A DNA stretch of 35,667 nucleotides from Plantago elongata (taxonomy: Eukaryota > Streptophyta > Magnoliopsida > Lamiales > Plantaginaceae). Within the stretch, counting starts at the first letter, position 1. Every line of letters begins with the position of its first letter. Positions 26,101-34,381 of the stretch are shown here, one piece after another. The position numbers and the translations under genes are program-made. The notes below the pieces were generated by a model. It did not search any database, had not been told where the DNA came from, and saw only the letters and a list, made by a program, of their open reading frames with translations. The DNA is taken from positions 1 to 35,667 of the forward strand of contig JAYMSP010001140.1 in NCBI GenBank assembly GCA_036897095.1, given 5' to 3'.

Positions 26101-27939
26101 ATTCAAAGAAAAAGAAGAATCCTCTAACAAATCAAAGGAGTTCAATTTATGATTTGGAGATCACAGAAGCAATAAACTTAAGCCTTTGAGCTATAGAACT
26201 CAAGTATATGGATATTATAGAGTAAATGGTCAAGCCAGGTTAAGTTACAGGAAGCTCCTTTAATATATTGTACAATAACATGTGGCGGGGCTATCAAAAT
26301 CAACAATGAATGTGAAACTACTAAAAGGCATCTGTGCAGGCCACAGCAACGAGATTTGCATGAAGTTGAACGTTTAAGATGAACAAGTATATGCGTGTAC
26401 ATTTTCAACAAAAGTACATAAAGCACTTCACAAAGGGATTTATATACCTACATGTAAATGATAAATTGGTACTTATGGAAATAGGGACATACACATACAG
26501 ACTAAAACCTCAGAGATTCTCTAAAAGTGAACGCATGCAACTATACTCCAAGTACAATGTCAATCATATTTTTACAAGGCGAGGTAGTATGTCACACAGG
26601 TGCCCCACGAACTTGTCGATATCCATCTACATTAGCCATTGACCATCATTCTTAATCCACCATGAGCAATACCAGATTTCGCCTCTTTTCTCTAATTAAC
26701 AAACAACTACATATATGCACTAAAAACCCATATTAACTGCTGACCATTGTCCCACAAACTACCTGTGGTATTATCCAATTGTCTCCTGGTGCAGCCCAGA
26801 TCATCAAAATATATAGCAAGAGGTTAGAGAAAATGAAAACCCATTCCGGATTTTTCTCCATCACAACTTGTTCCCAGCTAAAACTATTAAACTACCCCAC
26901 GCCTACAAGACGAATAACTCTTGTTGTTTTTTCATGTTTGTAACTAGCATTGCTATCAAGGATTCAAATGAGTATATTATCGTGGCATTCATATCATATT
27001 GTGTATATATATTCCAGATGTGATTACCATCAAAAGTCCTTGAAGGACAATACCAGTTCCACGATCGAAGGTCATTCTTCAACTAGGTGAAAGTGCTAAA
27101 ATGGAAAAAAAAAATCATTAAGGGTGTACAAACCAACTTCTTGCTGTTGATGCTATGATGGCATTCTTAAGCTAAAACATTTTTAATTTTACTGGGAAAT
27201 CAATAAGCCTTAACATGAAGTAAGCCTTTGAACAATGCATCGTGTGGTCAACAATCAAACTATTCATTTCATCATTGACATATATCAATACGAAGCCCAC
27301 TTGGTCGGTCTCTGACAAGAAGTAATAACACTAATTAAAACATAAGATGCATACACTTTACTGTTTCATTTATGTCTTAAGCTCAATTTGGTGACACTGA
27401 AAGAACTACTCTGCCAGAAAGCAATAAAACAACTTTGTGACACTCAATTCACATTCTAACTTAATTATATCAAAGAACCAAACAAATGATCCTAAAAACA
27501 ACATTTCTCAATAAAGCAAAACCTGGTATGAGAATAACACAATGCAAGAGATAAAATCACTGACGTTAAATCGCGTCTGTTCCTCCAATGACGGTTGACG
27601 CTGTTCTTAAAATACACAGATGCCATTAATCTCACGTCCGTCTGTGACACTAAATCCTTAGCTGTTATAACTTCCTGCAAGTATCATCAAAAACAATAAA
27701 ACCACCAGGTTAACAACATAAACTTCTCCAAGATTGATTCACAAACATCTACAATGCATTTCCATCGAAAAACGAAAATAAATGGAGTCTTAGCATACCA
27801 TAAGGCAAGAGCAGAAACCAGGCCTACTCTCAAATTGAGCAAGGGTATCTTCTGCCGGCTTACGAAGATTGATGTCGCCGCTCAATGAGTTACCGAGCAG
27901 CGTATATATCGCCGGTAAGTCAGAAGCACCCAACGCCAT
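11180..27939 (-). CDS. IPO11: Importin-11-like nuclear transport receptor, 23 coding exons, 1001 aa
   Basis: Importin-beta family receptor that binds cargo in the cytosol and carries it through nuclear pores under Ran-GTP control; the plant cargo is not known to me. Exons in transcript order: 27799-27939, 27565-27674, 25468-25540, 25189-25250, 23677-23818, 22841-23041, 22667-22733, 19834-20233, 18742-18889, 18497-18657, 16981-17080, 15568-15642, 15340-15474, 14536-14625, 14159-14335, 13948-14052, 13710-13868, 13364-13408, 12611-12832, 11740-11846, 11596-11652, 11421-11487, 11180-11341. Every junction has GT-AG and phases join, giving 3006 nt without an internal stop. The start has A at -3 and G at +4. 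The importin-N region covers about residues 25-100 (KPAEDTLAQFESRPGF, then VYFKN at 67-71). KIARIDYPKEW (119-129) and LKELSTKRL (159-167) match importin-11 of plants and animals. The remainder is HEAT-type helical repeats, ending HPAAFAQLKQALNMP. Length fits the family (about 1000 aa). Family certain; exact substrate unknown. Confidence 0.95.
12890..13054. mobile_element. Stowaway-like MITE fragment in intron 18
   Basis: After a TA at 12888-12889 the sequence begins CTCTCTCCGTCCTGG, close to the Stowaway terminus CTCCCTCCGTCCC, followed by the usual A-rich AGTAGGAGAGA-type interior. The matching right terminus is missing; the next Stowaway-type element begins where it would be expected. It is read as truncated. 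Confidence 0.5.
13057..13314. mobile_element. Stowaway-type MITE, 258 bp, in intron 18
   Basis: The left end CACCCTCCATGCCATTACAA and the complement of the right end, CTCCTTCCATTCCATTACAA, form terminal inverted repeats. Both are flanked by TA (13055-13056 and 13315-13316), the Tc1/mariner duplication. The interior is A-rich and non-coding. It ends 49 bp from the 45-bp exon 18. Confidence 0.75.
14937..14996. repeat. GAT/GGT trinucleotide microsatellite in intron 13
   Basis: About 20 units of TGA/TGG in the pattern GATGATGGTGATGGTGATGA with one interruption (ATATG) near 14969. It lies between exons 13 and 14 of the importin gene. Length polymorphism is expected. Confidence 0.92.
17351..17784. 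mobile_element. Possible Mutator-like MITE in intron 10
   Basis: A segment clearly richer in GC than its surroundings. Its ends share an imperfect inverted repeat (GTTATCAATCCCGG at 17354 and the complement GTTATTGATTGCGG near the right end). Flanks GTCAATAACC (17341-17350) and GACAATAAACC (17785-17795) could be a degraded 9-11 bp target duplication, which would fit Mutator. The terminal match fades after 14 bases, so this remains tentative. Confidence 0.35.
17973..18305. mobile_element. Stowaway MITE in intron 10, interrupted by a second MITE
   Basis: The left terminus CTCCCTCCGTCCCGCTAA and the complement of the right terminus, CTCCCCCTGTCTCGCTAA, are inverted repeats, flanked by TA at 17971-17972 and 18306-18307. 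Without the nested insert and one copy of its duplication the element is about 185 bp, a normal Stowaway length. The TIR class is Tc1/mariner. Confidence 0.85.
17991..18135. mobile_element. Tourist-like MITE nested in the Stowaway element, 145 bp
   Basis: Ends GGCTTTGTTCTCTTCGTC and, reversed, GGCTCTGTTCTCTTTCATC are inverted repeats. The 3-bp TAA at 17988-17990 recurs at 18136-18138, as expected for PIF/Harbinger-derived MITEs. The interior contains AACTTATTTGAACTGAAC-type repeats. The insertion interrupts the Stowaway immediately after its left terminus. Confidence 0.75.
20665..21047 (+). repeat. 5' LTR of the intron 7 element
   Basis: It begins TGTACGGACCAAGAGTC and ends ATCTTCGGCTCTATCT, paralleling the ends of the second copy. 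It contains TATATAAG at 20835-20842 as a TATA candidate, which the 3' copy has lost. Shared blocks include AAGCAAGTTACCATATAGAG and ATTACTTTATTA. Confidence 0.7.
22318..22628 (+). repeat. 3' LTR of the intron 7 element
   Basis: It begins TGTAACGGGCCTAGAG right after the purine tract and ends AATCTTCAGCTCTATCA. It is about 70 bp shorter than the 5' copy and clearly diverged, indicating an old insertion. It stops 38 bp from exon 7. Confidence 0.7.
23932..24260 (-). mobile_element. 3' end of an L1-type LINE in importin intron 4
   Basis: Read on the minus strand, WNLIPGCVTCIWIERNNGCF within the 24033-24248 frame matches the C-terminal zinc-binding reverse-transcriptase-associated region of plant LINE ORF2 (IP..I.W.IW.ERN pattern). 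After the stop, a tail containing AATAAAGTTTCTTATTAC is typical of plant LINE 3' ends. The 5' part is missing, as is usual for truncated LINE insertions. It lies in the same orientation as the importin gene. Confidence 0.7.
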
Positions 27940-27966
27940 TTCACCGTCACTAACAAAAATTATCAA

Positions 27967-27996
27967 TCAAAAAGTGAAGAATTTAGGGTTTGGCAT
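27967..27996 (-). CDS. 9-codon upstream ORF in importin 5' leader
   Basis: ATG at 27996 opens MPNPKFFTF and stops 27 bp before the importin start. It is the only ATG between the TATA candidate region and the main start. Whether it is in the mRNA depends on the true transcription start. It could lower translation of the main ORF; that is inference. Confidence 0.4.
   Translation of the reverse strand: MPNPKFFTF
27983..27991 (-). promoter_or_regulatory. Telo-box AAACCCTAA
   Basis: AAACCCTAA on the minus strand, 44 bp upstream of the importin ATG, inside the predicted leader. Telo-boxes are frequent near the starts of plant housekeeping and translation genes, which fits a general transport receptor. 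Confidence 0.6.
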
Positions 27997-28194
27997 GAAA
28001 GTGTTTAGAAATGAAGAGTTTAGGGCTTTCCGATTGGGTAGAATCGTAGATATCGGCGGTGCGAGTGTAAAAATTATTCCGGCGAGGGTTTAGAGGTGGC
28101 GGGAGGTGGAGATGGAGAAAGGGGGAAATCGAATGTTGCTTGCTTGCTTGGCCTGGGCTGGAGATCCAAAAGTTGCTAGCTTGGCTTCTCTTTC

Positions 28195-28203
28195 CTATTT
28201 ATA
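28195..28203 (-). promoter_or_regulatory. TATA box of the importin gene
   Basis: TATAAATAG on the minus strand about 256 bp before the start codon. It implies initiation near 28165 and a leader of roughly 225 nt. No competing TATA lies nearer to the gene. Confidence 0.5.
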
Positions 28204-28485
28204 TTCATAAGTAAAATTTTATTTTCGTATAATTTTCGTACGGATACTAATCTGGCACAAATTTACTCTATATAAGTAATTCGTAAAATGAAATATTATT
28301 TAAATTACAAATCAAATTAGAATGATAAAATGTTCAATGCAAAGAGTAATTTAAACACATCATGCAAAATCAATGTATCAATATTCTAGCTATATGTATA
28401 ATCGAACTTAAATGCATATACTAAGATAAAAATAAAATTTTAACTTGTACGACTTGTACGCAATTCTTTCTCTCTCTAGTGTGAG
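28204..28485. other. Intergenic DNA between importin promoter and LINE
   Basis: AT-rich sequence without recognisable coding content, probably including distal promoter of the importin gene. A short direct repeat ACTTGTACG occurs twice near 28443-28460. Nothing else is identifiable. Confidence 0.5.
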
Positions 28486-28546
28486 CGACTAAACACACTG
28501 CTTGGTGTTTCACATGCGGTGTGGTGGCTGCAAACCGTAGGCGGGG

Positions 28547-29770
28547 GTGGTGGCCTCGCCGCGAGTGCAATCGGGCGAGGTGATGGGGGTGGATCAGGGC
28601 GCGATGGTGGAGGGGGATTTGCTCGTGACAGGGTTGATGGGCGCATCCCTCACATTTGTGGTGACAGATCCGCCAGCTAGGGCGTTGCCGCTAAAGGTAC
28701 CACCCCTGATTTCGGTTAATTATGTTAGGCCTTTGACGGAAGTTGTTGAGGACGGTGTAGCTCGGGGGCGTTATGGGTCGATGTGATTCAAGGCAATCGA
28801 CTTCCTTCCTATGTTAAGGTCGTGGAATTATCTGCTCCTTTACTTGTTGATGGAGAGGTAGAGGTAGAAATTACTCAAGAGTTTATGCAATCAGAATTGG
28901 ATTTTTGGGATACTTGTTTGATCTTTTTTGCAATTGGCGATGAATTGTCTACTAATACTATTATATAGTTTATGATCAAGGTGTGGAACTTTTGTCATTC
29001 GGCATGATCTTTATCATCATCATGAAGAAAGATACTTCATTGCTCGTTTTAAATGTATATATAGGAGGAGGATTTAGCTAAGGGGCTTGCACTATCTATA
29101 ACATGCTTTTGTACTTGAAAGAATAGACAGTTAACTTTGTGCTAAAGGAGGATTTGTTGAGAGTCATGTCATTGTGGTTGCCTTTGTATCTATGGGGAGA
29201 TAAGAGCATCATCAAGATTTCGAGCGTTGTGGGAAAACCATTGATGACAAAGAAGTTGAGGGCCTTATGCTAGGATACTTATTGAAGTAGATGTGACTAC
29301 TAAGCTAGTAGATCATGTTGTGATTAGTCTTGGAGGTGCGAAGAAAATGCATTAGAAGGCAGAGTATGAATTAAGGCCTTTATATTGTAAAAAAATACAT
29401 GAAAGTTGGTCATGATTGTGCATTGTAGCACACCCAGAGTGTTGTGAAGGCTCTTGTATCAAATATCATTACCTGTAAAGCTACTCAACAACAATGAAAA
29501 GGTAGGCCAGGGAGTAGGGAGTGCAAACTACAACCTTTGCATATGGGAGATTGCCTTCTAGCCGGCCTAGTAGTTTGAGGGTTCCTTATACTTCTATTGG
29601 TAGTAGTACTGGTGAAATGAGATTTGAGTATGCTGCTAGAGCTCATTAATGTAAGGGGCATATGGTACATGGAGTTCAAAATGTTGTGAGAATTGGTGAT
29701 GTGGTGTGCAGGAATAATTTTCAAACTCTACATATTGATAAAGATGTGATGGGGTCTTATGATAAAGTCT
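28547..29770 (+). pseudogene. LINE ORF1 remnant (DUF4283 and zinc-knuckle type)
   Basis: ORF1 proteins of plant L1 elements bind RNA. The frame at 28547-28786 holds a glycine-rich N-terminus and a proline/valine-rich linker (PLKVPPLISVNYVRPL). The next frame reads ELDFWDTCLIFFAIGDEL, typical of the start of DUF4283. Further pieces (YFIARFKCI near 29030; LYLWGDKSIIKISSVVGKPL near 29180-29250; AEYELRPLYCKKIH near 29360) are the usual continuation into a zinc-binding segment, but lie in different frames separated by stops. Confidence 0.7.
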
Positions 29771-29771
29771 C

Positions 29772-32115
29772 ATGATTTTGACATTGAATGTGCAGGGGCT
29801 AAATAAAACTACAAGGCATCTAGAGAGTGGCTCCCATATTAGAAAATTAGATCGTCCATGTGTAGCATTATTTGAAACTAGGGTTAAAATTGATAAAGTT
29901 ACAAGAACAAAAACTAAAAATGGGAAGGTGGAGTACTGTTGATAATTATACTCATCATCCTAATGGAAGGATTTGGTTGTTTTTTTATGCATCTAGAGTG
30001 GAATTTTAGATTGTGAGCTCCTCTGCTCAATTTATTCATGGGAGTTTGCATAAGCTGGATGGTACTCCGATCACTTGGGCTACTACAATGTATGGGTTTA
30101 AGTAATTGGAGTTGAGAAAGAGTTTGTGGACTGATATCATACAACTAGCAGGTAGTATACAATGTGTTTGGTGTATGGCAGGTGACTATAATAATTTATT
30201 TATTTTTAAACGAAAAATGTGACTCGAACTCCCGACATATTGGTTGGAAGTGAAGCGTCTTACAACTGAGATGTGTTTCGTTGTCGTGACTATAATAATG
30301 TGATTCATGTGAATGGCATATATAATGGGAGGCAATGATGTGCATTGTGTGAACAAGAATATTGTTGCCATGATGGATACTCTGAGGCTCTTTGAATGTC
30401 CTACTAGGAGGGATCACCTTACTTGGTCCAATCATCATAGACAATGAATGATTTATCCTAGAATAAATCATGTCCTGGGGAATGTAGATTGGTTTCTAAA
30501 ATTTGAGAATTGTTTGATTGAGGTTTTGCCACCTCATATATCATACCATGGTCCTTTATTGATTCATATGGATTTCCCTTTTGTACCTTGGAGATTTGTG
30601 TTTAAATTTACGAATTGTTTGACTGGTTGTCCTGATTTCTTAGAGATTGTACATGCTAGTTGGTTCCAACATACTAGGACATGCAGGCCCATGCACACTA
30701 TGTGGAAGAAGCTCAAATATTTGCAGAATGATCTTAAACAATTGATGGTTAGGTACTCTAATATTCCTCATAAGGTGGAGTTAGCTAGAGTGAACTTGGA
30801 AAATGCACATAAAAACTTGAGTATGGATAAACTCAACGTTGATTTGCTTGAAGAAGAGTTAGTTTGCAAGACAGAATTGGCTAAATGGTGGAGATTAGTG
30901 AGAAAGTTCTAGCTCAGAGATCACAAGTGGATTGGTTGAAAATGGGGGGTGGAAACCGTGGTTATTTCCATTCTAATGTTAGAGGAAATAAAAAGGGTGT
31001 TGGGATATATGAACTTGTTAATTCCGCTAGTTCTATGCTCACTAGTTTGCAGGATAAATCTGTAGAGGTTATGCAACTTTATAGGCACTAGGTGGGAACA
31101 TATTCTACTAGTTTGAGAGGTATTGATTTGGTTGCTATCATGAATGGTAAACAACTGAGTGTAGATGATGGGAGAACTCTTATTAGACTTGTACTGATGA
31201 GGATGTTGTACATGCTCTACATCAAATTGGACATAAGACAACAGTTGGTATTGATGGGTACTCTGCTAGTTTTTTCAAGAAAGCTTGGAGTATTATTGAT
31301 GAGGTATTGCTAGGGGTGCATGAGTTCTTTGATCACAAAAGACTTATGGAGTTGTTAATTGTACTTTACTCACTCGTCTCCCTAAGATTAAAGATGCAAA
31401 AACAATTGAAGACATGCTGACCATTTCTTGTTGCTCTACCTTGTATAAGATTATGTCTGAGGTCCTTACCAATAGGCTCACGATTGTGATTAATTATGTC
31501 CTTGATTATAGTCAGTCAACTTTCTTGCTTGGAAAGTTGATGCATGATAACATACTTTTGGCACATGAGCTCGTGAAGGGATATGGGAGGCATCATATTT
31601 CACCTAGATATAAGGTGCAAATTGATTTGCATACGGCATATGATTCAGTTGAATGTGTAGCATTGGAGTCTATTATGAGGGAGTTGGGCTTTCCTGAGTT
31701 GTTTATGGATTGGGTAATGATTTGAGTTTTGTATCTTAAGATGTAACAAAAATGGATGTCTTAGTGATCTGTTGAAGGCTCAAAGGAGTCTCATGCAAGG
31801 AAATCCCATTTTCCCATTATTGATTGTGATTGTAATAGAGTGTATGCACATATGCTTGATTAGATTACACAACATGACTTCAATTTTTCATCCCAAATGT
31901 GAAAAATTGCCCATTGTCAATTTGTGCTTTGATGGTGAGTTACTCATTATCCCAAGGGGAGATGTGGGGTCCGTGAATTAGCTTATAGAGAAGTTTGTCG
32001 GCTTTGCTACATCTACTTGTTTGAATGTCAATGTGTGTAAGTGTAAGGTGTACTTTGGAGGGGTAAGTGTTGATGTGCAGCATAGTATCTTGGATAATAC
32101 TCGTTTTCTTTATTG
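29772..32115 (+). pseudogene. LINE ORF2 remnant: endonuclease and reverse transcriptase
   Basis: ORF2 provides nicking and reverse transcription for the LINE. MILTLNVQGLN at 29772 and FETRVK near 29870 are the first endonuclease motifs. The GDYNN motif is split by a SINE at 30196. The later part (30448-30912) reads SYHGPLL where the SDH catalytic motif is expected. Reverse transcriptase: GIDGYSASFFKKAW near 31240, QIDLHTAYDSV (motif A, aspartate kept) at about 31618, MQGNPIFPLL (motif B, normally RQGDP.SPLL) near 31795, and CFDGELL near 31926 in place of FADD. Multiple stops and shifts; the C-terminal region is absent. Confidence 0.85.
30196..30285 (-). mobile_element. 90-bp tRNA-like SINE inserted in the LINE endonuclease
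   Basis: The segment is flanked by perfect 14-bp copies of GTGACTATAATAAT at 30182-30195 and 30286-30299, and removing it with one copy restores the LINE frame around GDYNN. On the minus strand it reads an A-box-like ATCTCAGTTGTAAGACG, then a B-box-like GGAGTTCGAGTCAC, then an A-rich end. This is the order of an RNA polymerase III promoter in a tRNA-derived SINE. It has almost no body beyond the tRNA-like head, so it is unusually short. Confidence 0.8.
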
Positions 32116-32198
32116 AGTTCCTTAACAAACAAGCCCGAACATGGCCAAATGCAAGCCAGACCATCAAATCCAATAGTTAACAAAGATCCCCTATTAGG

Positions 32199-32573
32199 CT
32201 TATCCCTACACCCTATGCGCAAGGCAAATGACAAGTAATTTACAGTAAGGTCGTAGGCCTCTGTAACAGTCAATTAACAAGTAAAACTCGACCCTCAATT
32301 AAACTTATCCCTCCACCCTATACTCATAAAAGGGTAAGTGTCAAGTAATTTAATATAAAGTCGTATCCACAACCGTCAAAGTCATATTGAATATGAACTA
32401 CACCCCATGCTCACGAAAGGATAAGTGGCAAATAATTTAATTGAGATTAGGTCGTAGGACTCCATACCCAACACCACACAAGGTAAACTTGACCCCCAAC
32501 TAGCCTCATCCCAACACCCTATGCTCATAAATTGGCAAGTGACAAGTAATTTAAGATAAGGTCGTAGGTCTCA
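32199..32573. repeat. Degenerate tandem repeat, four units of about 85-115 bp
   Basis: The core, roughly CTTATCCCTACACCCTATGC, then TCATAAAAGGGTAAGTGACA, AGTAATTTAAGATAA and GGTCGTAGG, occurs with its CCCTATGC part near 32211, 32317, 32403 and 32517. Spacing is therefore 106, 86 and 114 bp. No coding content. It fills the gap between the LINE and the LTR-like region. Confidence 0.75.
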
Positions 32574-33908
32574 CGTCACGCCCCAAAACCAAAATACTTT
32601 GCCGCGATCGGTTGTTTATTGTGAGATGAGCCCAAGCCAAGACGAAGCATAACTTTAATCCTCAAAATACAATATATAATATCTCATAGTGGTATAAACA
32701 GAGCATATAAATCCCATATAGTAATTACAGTAATTACAAGTCCTCAATAACATAACAACCCCAATACTGCAAGTCATCTTATACTTTTACAACATTGGAG
32801 TAAACAATGACTACTAAATAATTTTCACAAAATTCATCATTGATCTACCATCTGAACTCCAAGATATCTTCGATTGATCACTTACTAAATATCTGAAAGG
32901 GGGTGTACGGGTTAGCCCCATTAACACTTCTACCGGATCAAGCAGAGTTTCGAAGATACATATATACACACAATACGATCACATATAAATAAACGTTGCA
33001 TGAGACAGTAAACGTAACATCTCGGCTCAATCAGACATGATCATATGTCCAGTAGTATATGTTTGGTGGCACATAGGTCGATCACATAACATAAACATTA
33101 CCCCCTACCAAAAGGGTAACATAACATAAAGGAGATCTCCAGCCATACAAATTTTCCGAAGGGCACATAATATTTCATAGTCACAATTGAGTGCTCGAAC
33201 ATAACATTTATCCATGCACTTTAACAAAATCGTTTCATACATCTTACACATTACGTACAAATCATGTTTGAATTTCATATAATTGATCATTTCGAATAGA
33301 CTATTATACCAAGTCACATGTCTTGATATAATAACCAAATAAGTTGTTTATACGATAATATAAAAATAAAGCAAAAGTATCAAAGTGTAAAAGCCGCAAA
33401 ATCTTGGTACGTATTAAAAAATTATTTAAAAATTAAATTCTAGCACTTTAAATTAAAACGTGAATATTGGAATAAATTTAAGCCATTAAACGTCGCGCGA
33501 AAACGTCAGAAAAATATTAACAAGTAATAAAATAATAATAAAATAAAAATATTTATTTTAATTCTTGTACGGCTTAAGTTCGACTCAATGATCGTCCAGG
33601 AACTGATTTTGGATTTTTCTGGAATTTATTTACGAGTCGTTTGAGATCCAGAATATGCAAGGTGTATATAGTAGTCAAAAGACTATAACACCCCTCAGTT
33701 GTCTTCTTCATCTATCCCAAACTCAATTCTTCCCGTTCAAAACACACAGAGTCCCTCTTCGTCATTTCCCTACTCCACCACCGCTACTAGAGCCGCCCGG
33801 TTCGTGCCTAATAACCCGCGTGTCGAGAGGAGAGGCAAGTGTAGGTGCATGGGCGCCGCGTGTAGCGCGGGGGAGGCGCCACGGACGGGTCAAACCGCCT
33901 CCCTCGAT

Positions 33909-33917
33909 CTATAAGTA
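33909..33917 (+). promoter_or_regulatory. TATA box CTATAAGTA with CT-rich downstream leader
   Basis: CTATAAGTA is followed about 30-170 bases later by pyrimidine-rich leader sequence (TTCCTTTCTTCCCCACTCTC) and a possible splice donor CCG/GTTAGT near 34082. The surrounding 33740-34085 is the most GC-rich part of the right arm. This looks like a true core promoter, of an LTR or of a gene continuing to the right. Confidence 0.5.
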
Positions 33918-34136
33918 GCGGCTTCTCCTCCCTCTCGGCTCACGCCTCCAATAGACAGAAGAGAACCGATCAATTGGTTTCGTTGTGCTTCAATTCCGAT
34001 CTTCCTTTCTTCCCCACTCTCTCAGCCGTTCTCCGCGCCTCCTCGCGCCACCGCCGTTTCGTCGGTTTCCGCCACCAACTCCGGTTAGTCTCCATTTCTG
34101 CAAATTAAATTAGTTATCAGGAGCGGAGTAGTTTAA

Positions 34137-34381
34137 TACACTGTAAATCGTTGTTGGTTGAAGTGAAAACTGGAATTCTCTGTTGGTTAATTGTATACTG
34201 TAGATTTTTCTGTTGGTGGGATATTGTACTTCTATAGTTTAGTATACTGTAATCCCTTATTGAGTGAAGAGGAAACTTGAATTTACTATTGGTTGATTGT
34301 ATACTGTAAATGTTGTTGATAGCATAGTGCACTCCTGAAATCGTTAGCATACTGTAGTTCTTTGGTGGTGGCATCCTGTAG
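34137..34381 (+). repeat. Series of ATACTGTA motifs with about 53-bp spacing
   Basis: ATACACTGTAAATC (34137), TATACTGTAGA (34194), TATACTGTAATC (34243), TATACTGTAAAT (34301) and CATACTGTAGTT (34349), with a weaker CATCCTGTAG at 34372. The sequence between copies shares TTGGTTGATTG/TTGGTTAATTG and GTTGGTGG pieces, so this is a worn tandem array. No coding content. Confidence 0.65.

Larger units (their letters stand above)
28486..32115 (+). mobile_element. Decayed L1-type LINE, 3' truncated
   Basis: An ORF1 remnant is followed by an ORF2 remnant with endonuclease then reverse transcriptase, the order of plant L1 elements. The 5' boundary is estimated from where GC-rich coding-like sequence begins; the 3' side breaks off soon after the reverse transcriptase, with no tail or poly(A). 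Stops and frameshifts are frequent throughout. It lies head to head with the importin gene. Confidence 0.85.

Noticed and set aside
30448..30912. 154-codon plus-strand ORF that could look like an independent gene
   Set aside because: It is the C-terminal endonuclease part and linker of LINE ORF2, in register with the motifs on both sides.
33655..33918. GC-rich ORFs of 71-87 codons
   Set aside because: Composition reflects the promoter-like block; the ORFs end at the TATA box, upstream of the likely transcription start.
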